From Hyphomicrobium_A sp964405975 (GTDB lineage: Bacteria; Pseudomonadota; Alphaproteobacteria; Rhizobiales; Hyphomicrobiaceae): DNA of 45,185 nt. The notes under the pieces were generated by a model that did not search any database, had not been told where the DNA came from, and saw nothing but the letters and a program-made list of their open reading frames with translations. The position numbers were made by a program, and so were the translations under genes. Shown here in pieces: positions 1 through 8,002 of this stretch; the stretch's first letter is position 1; each line of letters starts with the position of its first letter. The stretch covers positions 1-45,185 of the forward strand of contig CAYOPW010000014.1 of the NCBI GenBank assembly GCA_964405975.1, given 5' to 3'.

Positions 1-461
1 TGGTCGAGGCGCTGAGCGACAATCGCAACCGCACGGGAGGAGCAGTGCGGGCGGCCTTCGCGAAGTACGGCGGCAACCTTGGTTCGACGGGCTCGGTGGC
101 ACACATGTTCAACCACGCCGGCGAGATTACCTATGCGCCGGACGTGGGTTCAGCCGACGCCGTTTTAGACGCTGCAATCGAAGCAGGCGCAGAGGACGTA
201 CACTCAGACGATGAGGGGCATCTCATCACCTGCTCGTTCGACAGTCTCGGCACGGTAGCTGGCGCGCTAGAGCAAAAGCTTGGCGAAGCGCAAAGTGTAA
301 GGGCTGTGTGGAAGCCAAACTTGACGACGCAGGTTGGCGAGGAGCACGCGGAGACGATCATGAAAATGATCGCAGCCTTAGAGGACGACGACGACGTGCA
401 AAACGTTTTCGCCAATTTTGAGGTTTCCGACGAGGTTTTGAAGAAACTGACGGCGGCCTAG
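1..461 (+). CDS. yebC: YebC/PmpR (TACO1) family protein, 3' part only
   Basis: The frame is open from the window edge (first full codon at base 3) and ends with TAG at 459-461, so the start lies outside. The visible 152 or so residues hold the family hallmark NRNRTGGAVRAAF followed by KYGGNLGSTGSVAHMF, then the acidic C-terminal part ending in a run of aspartates. YebC proteins act as DNA-binding regulators or as translation factors that relieve ribosome stalling at proline runs; which role applies here cannot be told. It lies directly upstream of the ruv region, as is usual in alphaproteobacteria. An internal GTG at 45 is not the start, because conserved residues precede it. Confidence 0.95.
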   Translation, partial: VEALSDNRNRTGGAVRAAFAKYGGNLGSTGSVAHMFNHAGEITYAPDVGSADAVLDAAIEAGAEDVHSDDEGHLITCSFDSLGTVAGALEQKLGEAQSVRAVWKPNLTTQVGEEHAETIMKMIAALEDDDDVQNVFANFEVSDEVLKKLTAA

Positions 462-764
462 GAGCGCGGTCGGCGCCGGACCTCACCTCTACAATGCGTC
501 AATTGGCGATCAGCCAAAGCGTATATAAATGGCGCGATTGCCTTGCGGCGTGTGGCGACTCAGTGGCACCACTTTCGAGTGCATGTGTCCCACGCGTCAC
601 GTTCTCGTAACGCTCGGCTTGAGTGTTATTCGCCATGCCGAGCGAATCAGATAGGGCTTCCACCATCAGAATGCGGAAGAATTGTGTGCTGAGCAGCCGT
701 CATGACTGCAACGCACCGGTTCGCGCGGCGTGCAATGCGTAGCTAATCAATAGTGGGGCAACAC
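462..764. other. Intergenic region between yebC and the porin gene
   Basis: About 300 bases with no credible gene. A weak promoter-like pair, TTGGCG at 503-508 and TATAAA at 524-529 with a 15-base spacer, is visible. It lies about 235 bases upstream of the next start codon, so its link to that gene is only a guess. No hairpin followed by a T-run was found after yebC. Confidence 0.4.
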
Positions 765-1472
765 ATGTCGAAATCGAAACTCATCATTGCGCTGGTCGCA
801 ATCGCGTCCATGAGCAGCATGGCGATGGCAGGCGGTTACGAACCTTCGGGCAAGGGCTTTGCGCCACCTCCTGTCTACAGCTGGACAGGATTTTATGTCG
901 GCGGCCATGCGGGACTTGTCACGGGCGATACAGAGGCGCAAGTGCCCGGCTTCGGCGGTTTTGCCGATACCGATTTTAGCATGGACGGCGGAATCTATGG
1001 CGGGCACCTCGGCTACAATTATCAAACTGGAGCGTGGGTGTTCGGGATCGAAGGCACCTACGCGGGTTCCGGCGTGGAGGGCGACGGTACCTCCCTTGTT
1101 GTTTTTGGCGTTCAGCGCGAGCTTGAGTGGCTCGCGACCATCGAGGGTAGGCTCGGTTATGCCTTTGGCCGCTCCATGATTTACGCTCGAGGTGGTTGGG
1201 CGTGGGCAGAATTGGATACCAGCGTTTCTATTGCCGGCTTCAATTTACTTAACGGCAACGCTACGCACAATGGTTGGACAGCAGGGTTCGGCTTCGAGCA
1301 CGCACTGGGCGATTGGCTCATCGCTCGGGTCGAATATGCCCACGTTGACTTAGATACCGAAGATCACGCGCTGGCCTTTACTGGGCTTGGTTGCTGTTTG
1401 ACGGATAACGTTGAAGGTGAAATCGACACCATCCGTATTGGCGCTAGCATCAAATTCGGCGGGCACGAATAA
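765..1472 (+). CDS. Outer-membrane beta-barrel protein (Omp25/Omp31-like)
   Basis: A 235-residue exported protein. Residues 1-22 form a signal peptide ending AMA before GGYEPSG. The mature part starts with the WTGFYVGGHAG motif typical of Rhizobiales Omp25/Omp31 porin-like proteins, followed by alternating hydrophobic and polar strands rich in glycine and aromatic residues, and a last strand IRIGASIKFGG. It should sit in the outer membrane as an 8-stranded barrel; whether it forms a pore is unknown. The ATG at 765 is preferred over an in-frame GTG at 753, because that GTG lies in the purine-rich GTGGGG that probably serves as the ribosome site. The gene is monocistronic and followed by a strong terminator. 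Confidence 0.88.
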   Translation: MSKSKLIIALVAIASMSSMAMAGGYEPSGKGFAPPPVYSWTGFYVGGHAGLVTGDTEAQVPGFGGFADTDFSMDGGIYGGHLGYNYQTGAWVFGIEGTYAGSGVEGDGTSLVVFGVQRELEWLATIEGRLGYAFGRSMIYARGGWAWAELDTSVSIAGFNLLNGNATHNGWTAGFGFEHALGDWLIARVEYAHVDLDTEDHALAFTGLGCCLTDNVEGEIDTIRIGASIKFGGHE

Positions 1473-1496
1473 ACCGCCGTCAAGCGGCGACAAATC

Positions 1497-1537
1497 ACGG
1501 ACGGACTTGTGAGGTCATCACAAGTCCGTCTGTTTTT
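1497..1537 (+). terminator. Rho-independent terminator of the porin gene
   Basis: A perfect 13-base stem (1500-1512 with 1518-1530), extendable by three pairs, has a 5-base loop and is followed by TGTTTTTG. It starts 25 bases after the porin stop codon. Confidence 0.9.
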
Positions 1538-1602
1538 GATTTCCAATCTATCGCGCTGGAGTAGCGGTTGCGAAATTGGTTGGCGCAGTTACACGGCGTG
1601 AC

Positions 1603-1803
1603 CTAGCTCTGCGATGCTGGCCGGATGCGCTTGAGAAAATCCCAAAGTGGCAGCGCCGCGAGACCGCCGATAATGCCGCTGGCATAACTTGGTAGCGCAA
1701 AGCCTGAGATTGATTGCCAGATAGCGCCCGCCAGATAGCTGATCGCGAGCACCACGAGTATGGTGATCGCCAAGCGTTGCCAAAAAGGTAGTACTAGTTT
1801 CAT
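1603..1803 (-). CDS. Small two-segment membrane protein, unknown function
   Basis: A 66-residue hydrophobic protein. It has one clear membrane segment near residues 9-31 (LAITILVVLAISYLAGAIW) and a second, weaker one near residues 41-56, and ends in a short basic tail. The start is the ATG at 1801-1803, because GGAGG lies five bases before it; an ATG four codons upstream overlaps that ribosome site and is unlikely to be used. No family is recognised. It stands alone on the reverse strand between the porin terminator and the lipase-like gene. Confidence 0.55.
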   Translation of the reverse strand: MKLVLPFWQRLAITILVVLAISYLAGAIWQSISGFALPSYASGIIGGLAALPLWDFLKRIRPASQS

Positions 1804-1987
1804 AGGTGCCTCCATCGTGCCGCTTCAGGCCGGGATGCATCGGGCAAGCCGCGGCACGCTCGTCTTCGTCAGCACGACACATGCGCCAACGCGATCGTAC
1901 GATCTTCCAACTTTGCCTTGGTTGCAATCCCAAGTGAAGGATAACGTCAATTCCTATCCTTCGCCGGTTTGATTGGAGCTGCCGCGT

Positions 1988-3169
1988 TCACCGGCTGCAA
2001 TTGCTCGGCGCCCGCCGTCCCGCGAAACGATCAGCCATCCATCGGACCGCGGCAGGTGCGCCGTCATAGCCGGCATAGTCGTGCGAAACGCCCTCAAGCC
2101 AGATCATGTGCACGCGTGTTCCCTGAAGGCAAAGATGATTGGCAAACTTTCGCGTGATAGGTGGCCGTACGATTTGGTCCGCTGTCCCTTGAGCAATGAA
2201 CACAGGCGCGCCAGCTGCTGCCTTGCCGGGTGAATTGCGCTTCATAATGCCGGCCCACGGCTCAGTCTTTGTGGGGTTCTCAGACAAAAAATTTGTTCGC
2301 AGCCGCTGCGTGTCCTGATTGAGCTTGAGCAACTCCTTGATGGACTGAATGCAGTCGCGCGCAAGTTGCTCAAATGCCGGGCGCGTTCCAGGTTTGAGGA
2401 TGGAGTCGAGCGGTATGTCGAACAGCTTGGACCAGGATAAGAGTGCCATGGCGGTAAGCGTTTTGCCCGATGCCGTCGTGTGATCGGCATCGAACAATAG
2501 CTCGAGATACGTCGCTGGAGCGGCGGCGGCGACGCCGACGAGCTCCAGCTCTGGCGCATAGCTGGCGGCGAGTTCACCGGTATAGAGGGCGGCGTGCCCG
2601 CCCTGCGAATGGCCCCACACGGCAAAACGCCGCTGCGCTTTGGCGTCAGGCAATTGGCGTGCAGCACGCACTGAGTCGAGCACCGCGCGGGCCTCGCTTA
2701 CACCTATGAGATAGGGATGTGTTCCCGGCTCGCCCAATCCAGGATAATCCGTAGCGGCGATGACGTATCCACGGTCCAGCATCTCACCCAGACCGGCAAT
2801 CGAGCCGGCAAGATCGGGGAGCAGCGTTGGGGCGCAGCTATTTACAACACCGGTTGTGGGGTGCGCCCAAGCGACGACAGGGCGCCCACCTGGAGGAGCC
2901 TTGCCGTCGGGTATGATAATTGCGCCCGAGACAGGGATGGGCTCGCCGTTAAGACCGGTTGAGCGGTATAGAATGCGATAAGCTTTGGCGTTTGGCTGCG
3001 CACCGCCCAATTCCGGCCAGACCCTGATGATCTGGCCGGGTTTGGCGTTGCGGATTTCAGCTTCTGAAACGTCCCCCAACGTGATGGGTTTGGCCGAATT
3101 TGCGGCCAGGCCGGACATGAGAAACGCCACACTTGCACAAATTGAAAGCACACATCTAGCACCCAACAT
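1988..3169 (-). CDS. Secreted lipase-family alpha/beta hydrolase
   Basis: A 393-residue protein with a signal peptide (residues 1 to about 26, ending ANSA). It resembles the secretory lipase (LIP) family: an HPTTG loop near residue 103, the nucleophile elbow GHSQGG with Ser188, a likely acid Asp331 in GTADQIV, and His363 in GVSHDYAG complete a catalytic triad. It should hydrolyse esters or lipids in the periplasm or outside the cell; the substrate is unknown. The start codon ATG at 3167-3169 follows GAAGGG. The next reverse-strand gene upstream is also an alpha/beta hydrolase, but the two share only the fold. Confidence 0.85.
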   Translation of the reverse strand: MLGARCVLSICASVAFLMSGLAANSAKPITLGDVSEAEIRNAKPGQIIRVWPELGGAQPNAKAYRILYRSTGLNGEPIPVSGAIIIPDGKAPPGGRPVVAWAHPTTGVVNSCAPTLLPDLAGSIAGLGEMLDRGYVIAATDYPGLGEPGTHPYLIGVSEARAVLDSVRAARQLPDAKAQRRFAVWGHSQGGHAALYTGELAASYAPELELVGVAAAAPATYLELLFDADHTTASGKTLTAMALLSWSKLFDIPLDSILKPGTRPAFEQLARDCIQSIKELLKLNQDTQRLRTNFLSENPTKTEPWAGIMKRNSPGKAAAGAPVFIAQGTADQIVRPPITRKFANHLCLQGTRVHMIWLEGVSHDYAGYDGAPAAVRWMADRFAGRRAPSNCSR

Positions 3170-3289
3170 GTTGGACCCTTCTCGCTCGGCTGTACCCCGG
3201 CGTCCTTATAGCACCGCTGGCGCGCATGAAACGCCAAACGATCAATGTTTGCGGAACTTTTGTTGGAGGTCGGACAGCTTGAGCCGGGA

Positions 3290-4252
3290 TCAAAGCAAGT
3301 CAGCGGAATGATGCGACGCATGCCGATGAGGCGCGGCACGATCGCGGCGCGCTGCCAGATAGGTCATCACTGCCCGCATGACCTGAGGCGCATAGAGAAT
3401 CGTGCGATGGCCGAAGCCCTCGTACTCTTGCAGCTCGACGTGCGCACCGAGTTTGGCAATCGCCTCGGCATTGTGGAAGGGCACTTCGCGATCGCAGCTC
3501 CCGTGAATGACGAGGGTAGGGGCCTTCACGGTCTGCAAGAGCTCGACTGCGGAGAAGGTGCTGACCGGACGGTGCCCAACACGTTCCAGATGGTGCTCAT
3601 AGGCGCGCTGCGCTGCCGGTGTCAGACCCAATTGACCACCGAAGTGACCTGTAACGTCGCTAAGGCGATTAGGGCAGCCGATGAGAACAAATCGCGAGAT
3701 CGGGTGCGCGTGCGGCAATGGCGGGCCGCCTTCAGCAACCAGCAGGGCAACGAAGCCGCCGAAGGAATGCGCAACCGCTGCATCGATTGGGCCATAGGCG
3801 TCACATACGCTGAGCATGGCGCGCGCGCATTCGGCGAGGTTCGTGCGTCGCCCGGGGCTCGCCCCGTGTGCGGGAAAGTCAAACAGCAACACGCGAATGC
3901 CGGCCCGGCGCAGCGGCTCGATGAAGGCCGTCATAAAGGCGGCTTCACTTGTCCAGCCGTGCACGAGAACAACGGTGCCGCGGGCGTCTTCGTCCGGGTC
4001 AAACACGTAACATTGAACAACGCCGGCCGGCGTTGCGACCTTCTGCCAATTTGCGTTGCGAAGGTGGTAACGTGCGCGCTGCGTCAGGTGATGATGATCG
4101 CTCGTTCGATACTGGGACTGTTCCGGCGTGCAGAAAATGCGAAATGCAAGGTCCCCTGCTTTGGCGGGAGGTAGATGGCCAAGTTTGAGCTGGCCGCTTA
4201 CCCGTGGGCAGCGGACGAGGTGGGATCTTTTGTCTTGTACGTTTCTGGTCAC
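3290..4252 (-). CDS. Alpha/beta hydrolase, probably cytosolic
   Basis: A 320-residue alpha/beta hydrolase without a signal peptide. The core shows HGWTSE (oxyanion-hole region, residues 99-103), the elbow AHSFGG with Ser163, Asp254 in GSCDREVP and His282 in GFGHRTI, which together form an intact triad. The first 70 residues (LPPAKAGDLAFRIFCTPE and onwards) precede the core and are not part of the usual fold. The start is a GTG at 4250-4252 and is uncertain, because no good in-frame ATG lies before the core. The 120 bases between it and the lipase gene could allow co-transcription. The substrate is unknown. Confidence 0.75.
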   Translation of the reverse strand: MTRNVQDKRSHLVRCPRVSGQLKLGHLPPAKAGDLAFRIFCTPEQSQYRTSDHHHLTQRARYHLRNANWQKVATPAGVVQCYVFDPDEDARGTVVLVHGWTSEAAFMTAFIEPLRRAGIRVLLFDFPAHGASPGRRTNLAECARAMLSVCDAYGPIDAAVAHSFGGFVALLVAEGGPPLPHAHPISRFVLIGCPNRLSDVTGHFGGQLGLTPAAQRAYEHHLERVGHRPVSTFSAVELLQTVKAPTLVIHGSCDREVPFHNAEAIAKLGAHVELQEYEGFGHRTILYAPQVMRAVMTYLAARRDRAAPHRHASHHSADLL

Positions 4253-4618
4253 GGTTTGCGCGGACGCTTAACTGCGCGCAGCCTCGGCTCGTCGACTTGT
4301 GTTCAAACAAAGTTACGCCAAAAATACTGCTTTGATGAATAGTCCAAAAGCATAAATTTGATGTGAAACTGGGCTTAACGATTTGAACTGAAAGGTGCGC
4401 TGGTCAATTCCAGACCCAGCCTGCCGCCAGCAGCGCATTGCCGAGCACAAGCATGAACAGCGCTGCCACGCTCTGCGCCCGCGCGATCAAATGTCCTAAA
4501 ACCGTGAACACTGTTCGGCGCGCCTTGCCAAGGTCTGTTGGCGCCTGACAATCTGCCAATCCGTATCGATCCCGGTGCCCTTACCTGCCGAATCACGACA
4601 CGTGTTATGCCTGCTCGC
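4253..4618. other. Intergenic region upstream of ruvC
   Basis: This 366-base gap separates divergent genes: the hydrolase reads left and ruvC reads right. Bases 4310-4380 are A/T-rich and are a likely promoter zone, but no clear -35/-10 pair could be fixed. It also contains a possible tiny reverse-strand ORF, listed separately. Confidence 0.4.
4404..4490 (-). CDS. Possible 28-residue hydrophobic peptide
   Basis: A TTG start at 4488-4490 lies a few bases after AGGACA and opens a 28-codon frame. The frame encodes one hydrophobic helix (VAALFMLVLGNALLAAGWVW) and ends in TGA. The helix-like composition and the ribosome site are the only support; the start codon is weak and no family is recognised. 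It could equally be chance. Confidence 0.22.
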   Translation of the reverse strand: MIARAQSVAALFMLVLGNALLAAGWVWN

Positions 4619-5146
4619 ATGAGGAGGACTGCGATTCGCATCATCGGCATTGATCCTGGGCTGCGGCGCACCGGGTGGGGCGTCGTGGAAAGTGATGGCG
4701 TGCGCCTTAGCTATGTGGCCAGCGGGCTCATCACGTCGACGGCGGACGCTGATCTCGCCTACCGGCTGCGCGAGCTGTTCGAAGGCATCGCCGGCGTGAT
4801 CGCGAGCTTCACGCCGCACGAGGCGGCCATCGAGGAGACCTTCGTCAACGACAACGCGAGGGCAACCTTGAAACTGGGTCAGGCGCGCGGCATGGCCCTG
4901 TTGGCTCCGGCCTTAGGCGGCCTTGCCGTGGCGGAATATCCTCCCAACCTTGTCAAGAAATCCGTTGTGGGGGCTGGTCACGCGGAGAAGCGGCAGATCG
5001 AGGCCATGATCGGGCTCTTGTTGCCCAAGGCACGTGTCGAGAGCGCGGACGAAGCCGACGCCCTTGCCATTGCGATCTGCCATGCCAATCATCGCTCAAG
5101 TCCCCAAGCCCGGGCCATGCGCGTTGCACGGGAGGCCGGCGCGTGA
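4619..5146 (+). CDS. ruvC: Holliday-junction resolvase RuvC
   Basis: A 175-residue RuvC, the endonuclease that cuts Holliday junctions symmetrically with RuvAB. The catalytic acidic residues are present: Asp12 in GIDPGLRRTGWG, Glu72/Glu73 in AAIEETFVND, and Asp144 and Asp147 in ESADEADALA. The ATG at 4619 is the latest ATG before the first conserved residue, but AGGAGG lies just downstream of it (4622-4627), which raises doubt about the true start. ATG at 4607 and a non-standard ATT at 4634 are alternatives. The TGA stop overlaps the GTG start of ruvA, indicating translational coupling. Confidence 0.95.
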   Translation: MRRTAIRIIGIDPGLRRTGWGVVESDGVRLSYVASGLITSTADADLAYRLRELFEGIAGVIASFTPHEAAIEETFVNDNARATLKLGQARGMALLAPALGGLAVAEYPPNLVKKSVVGAGHAEKRQIEAMIGLLLPKARVESADEADALAIAICHANHRSSPQARAMRVAREAGA

Positions 5147-5763
5147 TTGGAAAGCTTCGTGGCAAGGTGGACGCAATAGGCGAAAGCTTCTGCATCATCG
5201 ACGTCAACGGCGTCGGCTACGAGGTGCAGTGTTCGGCGCGTGCCTTGGGCAATTTGAAGATTGGTGACGAGGTGAGTCTGACAATCGACACCCATGTGCG
5301 CGACGATGCCATTCGCCTTTTTGGATTTGCAAGTGAAGTCGAGCGCACCTGGTTTCGCACATTGCAGAACGTGCAAGGCGTGGGCTCCAAGGTGGCGCTG
5401 GCTTTGCTGGGCACCTTAAGCCCGTCCGAGCTTGCCAACGCAATTGCGCTTGGGGACTGGGCGCTTGTTGAGCAGGCGCAAGGTGTCGGCAAAAAACTTG
5501 CGCAGCGCATCGTTGCAGAGATGAAAGACAAGGCTCCTGCGTTGTCAGTCGCCGGGCTGAGATTGCCGGGCACGCCCACAGACGGTAGCGCGGTTGCCCC
5601 GCCGGACGGAGATGCGGCGGCCGAGGCAATGTCGGCGCTCACCAATCTCGGATATCAGCCCGTGCAGGCTTCTGCCGCAGTTGCCGCCGCCTTGAAGGAG
5701 CTGGGCGAAGGCGCAGACACCGCAAAGCTCATCCGCCGTGGCCTCAAAGAGCTGGCACGATAA
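5143..5763 (+). CDS. ruvA: Holliday-junction branch-migration protein RuvA
   Basis: A 206-residue RuvA, which binds the four-way junction and loads the RuvB motor. It starts MIGKLRGKVDAIGESFCIIDVNGVGYEV (OB-fold domain) and has the two helix-hairpin-helix segments, NVQGVGSKVALALL and QAQGVGKKLAQRIV. A flexible linker rich in Gly/Pro/Ala follows, then a C-terminal RuvB-binding domain beginning AMSALTNLGYQPVQA. The GTG start overlaps the ruvC stop by four bases and follows GGAGG. Unusually, ruvB is not directly downstream but 2.2 kb away. Confidence 0.97.
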   Translation: MIGKLRGKVDAIGESFCIIDVNGVGYEVQCSARALGNLKIGDEVSLTIDTHVRDDAIRLFGFASEVERTWFRTLQNVQGVGSKVALALLGTLSPSELANAIALGDWALVEQAQGVGKKLAQRIVAEMKDKAPALSVAGLRLPGTPTDGSAVAPPDGDAAAEAMSALTNLGYQPVQASAAVAAALKELGEGADTAKLIRRGLKELAR

Positions 5764-5782
5764 CAGAGAAAGGCAAAGGGAA

Positions 5783-6190
5783 ATGAGTGGCGCTCAGCGC
5801 GCATTGTGGACGTTCCTAATGTACACCCTGGTCGGTCCGTTCTTCGCTGCGATTCTTATTGCGGTGGTGCTTACATTGGCGCCGCCGTTGGGTCTTGGCC
5901 CATTGCTACCCGCGAACGTGCCGCCTGTTGGAACTGCGGCGATCACGACTTTCGTGTGGGCCGTGATCCCTGCCGTGCTCGTTGCGCTTGCGCTTTGCCC
6001 AATCGCCCTGCGTCAAGAAAACGTCGGTTGGATTGTGGCCGCTATTGCGGGCGCCGTCGCCTTTGCCATCTGCGCCACGCTTTTTCCGATTGGCATGGAG
6101 GGCGCACGTCCATATCTGACGTTTCTCGCAGGGCTCGTTTCGCTGGCAGTTCGCGACGTCCTGCTCCGTGCCGGCGTTCTCACCGCTTAA
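5783..6190 (+). CDS. Four-segment membrane protein, unknown function
   Basis: A 135-residue protein made almost entirely of hydrophobic stretches, giving about four membrane helices (near residues 9-33, 50-70, 79-102 and 108-125). It begins 19 bases after the ruvA stop, with AAAGGGAA before the ATG, so it is probably the last gene of a ruvC-ruvA transcript. The longer frame from 5738 overlaps ruvA and lacks a ribosome site. Its TAA stop overlaps the stop codon of the opposing S41 gene. No family is recognised. Confidence 0.7.
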   Translation: MSGAQRALWTFLMYTLVGPFFAAILIAVVLTLAPPLGLGPLLPANVPPVGTAAITTFVWAVIPAVLVALALCPIALRQENVGWIVAAIAGAVAFAICATLFPIGMEGARPYLTFLAGLVSLAVRDVLLRAGVLTA

Positions 6191-7461
6191 TACGTACGCG
6201 CTTTCGTGCCGTCAGAGAGAACGGAGATCGCCTCGTTGAGCTGCGGGTCCTTGCCGCTTGCATAGGGGAGTTCAAATGGGACCTCGATTGTAGGTGCCAC
6301 GCCTTTGCCCTCAAGCCGCTCGCCATCTACTGCGACGTCATTCACTGCGAGAATGAGCAAGCTGCCGTCCGACAGCAAGAAAGCGCGCGCTGCCAGCAGT
6401 GCGCCCGCCGTTTGCTCGCCGATGACCTCGCCAAAGCCATTCGTCTTGAAACCGTAGGTGAGCACTTCCTTGCCACTGCGCGTACCGTTATTGGTGAGAA
6501 GGGCGACCGGCTTGCGCCAGCGAAAGCCCTCAACGTACGAGTCACCATCTCGCTCAGTTAGCGTCATAGTCGGCCCGTGCGGGTCGAATATGCGCAAAAA
6601 GCTAGGCTGCGCACCGCCCCAACCATCGCGCAGGTCCCAGATCAGTGCATCTGCATCTTTAAGTTTGCCGTCGCTGAGGACCTCTTCAAGGATCTCCTGA
6701 TAGCTGCGGCCGGCATAAGACCATACGTGGATGTAGCCGATGCGCTGTCCGTTCGCCTCGATGATGCGGGCGCTGTCGCGCATGGCCGATTCAAACGCTT
6801 CATCAGGCACGATGCGTTGGGGCCTCACATCAATTTCCCTAACCGGCCCATCTACGTCGCGACGAATACCCAAGGAGACCGCTTCCCCCTCCTTGTCGCG
6901 GAAGGATCCAATCGGCTCAAATGGTTTGCCGTTCGCCGAAATGATTTCATCACCGATGCGAACGCCCGCCTTATCAGCAGGCAGACCGGCAAGCACCCCG
7001 CTTACGAACGTCTTGTCGTCGATCTCTTTGGTGAAGATGCCTATGCCGGAATATGTGACCGCGCCGCCTGAGAAGTATTTCGGGATCTGGCGACGCAGGG
7101 GCCAGGAGAAGATGTCGACGAGCTGATAGTAGGCTGGTTGTTCCTTCGTGAAATGGCGCGTATGCGAAACACCCAATTCATCCAACATGGCATTGATCGC
7201 AGCGGAGCGCTCAGCAACCGTTTTAGCCTTGGCATAAGCGCCGCGATGTTTGTCGCCGACGGCTTCCCAATCGAGGCCTAAGACGTCGCGGTCGTAAAAC
7301 TTATTCTGCACCAGACGCCATACTTCGTCGAAGACCTCAGTGTCGGAATTACTTCGCACCTCAGCCGTAGCCGCCACGGCGGGAATGGTCGATTGGCCAG
7401 CTGCGCCGATTGTTAAGGCGAATGCGAGCAGGGCTTTCATGAGCAGTGAGCGCAGGCACAT
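6187..7461 (-). CDS. Exported S41-family peptidase, tricorn-like active site
   Basis: A 424-residue protein with a signal peptide (MCLRSLLMKALLAFALTIGA, cleavage near residue 31). An N-terminal helical part is followed by GVSHTRHF with His100, a PDZ segment at about residues 151-182 (SGVLAGLPADKAGVRIGDEI), and the S41 core with NNGTRSGKE (candidate nucleophile Ser329) and GEQTAGALL. At the position of the CtpA/Tsp catalytic lysine (GEPTFGK) this protein has alanine. His100 in the SHT motif therefore suggests a tricorn-type Ser-His mechanism. The start at 7461 follows GAGGA with six bases between. The stop codon overlaps that of the opposing membrane-protein gene. Confidence 0.83.
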   Translation of the reverse strand: MCLRSLLMKALLAFALTIGAAGQSTIPAVAATAEVRSNSDTEVFDEVWRLVQNKFYDRDVLGLDWEAVGDKHRGAYAKAKTVAERSAAINAMLDELGVSHTRHFTKEQPAYYQLVDIFSWPLRRQIPKYFSGGAVTYSGIGIFTKEIDDKTFVSGVLAGLPADKAGVRIGDEIISANGKPFEPIGSFRDKEGEAVSLGIRRDVDGPVREIDVRPQRIVPDEAFESAMRDSARIIEANGQRIGYIHVWSYAGRSYQEILEEVLSDGKLKDADALIWDLRDGWGGAQPSFLRIFDPHGPTMTLTERDGDSYVEGFRWRKPVALLTNNGTRSGKEVLTYGFKTNGFGEVIGEQTAGALLAARAFLLSDGSLLILAVNDVAVDGERLEGKGVAPTIEVPFELPYASGKDPQLNEAISVLSDGTKARTY

Positions 7462-7568
7462 GTCATGTCCTCGAATGAATTGACGCTTCGTCCAATGTAG
7501 GAACAAAATTGCATCCATGCGCGGCCGTAAGAGGAAGAAAATGATGAGGAATTCGTAACAATTCGACG

Positions 7569-7591
7569 CCCGGGGCGTTACGCGCCTCGGG
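7569..7591 (-). terminator. Hairpin after the SEC-C gene, terminator-like
   Basis: A nine-pair stem with one G:U (7569-7577 with 7583-7591) and a 5-base loop lies 18 bases downstream of the last SEC-C codon on the reverse strand. No T-run follows directly, so termination is only plausible. Confidence 0.4.
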
Positions 7592-7608
7592 ACTATTATG
7601 ATCACTCC

Positions 7609-7850
7609 CTAAAAGCAGTGATTGCGTTCGGCGCCATCATAACGCTTGGACTTCAAGCAGCACCGCTTGAAACCGATGTCCGGAGCCACAGGGGCACAGG
7701 TCGTTGCGCCCCAGCTTCTCCACGAGCTCAACGTCGCCATGAACATAGCGTTCACCGCGCTTTACCCGCGTCTCTGAAGGATAGGATTTGCGACGCTTGG
7801 CCGAGACCTCAAAAGGAAGCCTGAACGTCGAAGTTGCGTACCTTTGCCAT
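7609..7850 (-). pseudogene. SEC-C zinc-motif protein gene broken by two frameshifts
   Basis: Read from ATG 7848-7850 (GAGGA before it), the frame gives MAKVRNFDVQASF and then TGA. Skipping one T in CCTTTTGAGG continues it as EVSAKRRKSYPSETRVKRGE and on to GRNDLCPCGSGHRF. Skipping one T in GGTTTCAAGC restores KRCCLKSKRYDG and a TAG at 7609-7611. The restored 79-residue product would be a small basic protein with the SEC-C zinc motif CPCGSG-x-RFK-x-CC, known from the SecA C-terminus. Both lesions are single extra T residues in T-runs, so decay, assembly error and recoding are all possible. The gene sits on the reverse strand just upstream of ruvB. Confidence 0.7.
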
Positions 7851-8002
7851 GATCGTCCTCCATCGTTTGGGTGTGGAAGGTTGGTTGGGCCAGCGTCGAT
7901 ACGCGGCAAGTTTGCTGATCTGACGGCCGCGCACTTCACGATTCCCCCAATCCAATGCGCTTCCACCTTGACGTTGCGAGCGAAGCAGCCCACGAACAAA
8001 CC

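Noticed and set aside
3245..4174. Long forward frame opposite the alpha/beta hydrolase
   Set aside because: It mirrors a gene with a full catalytic triad on the other strand, and its own product has no recognisable motif.
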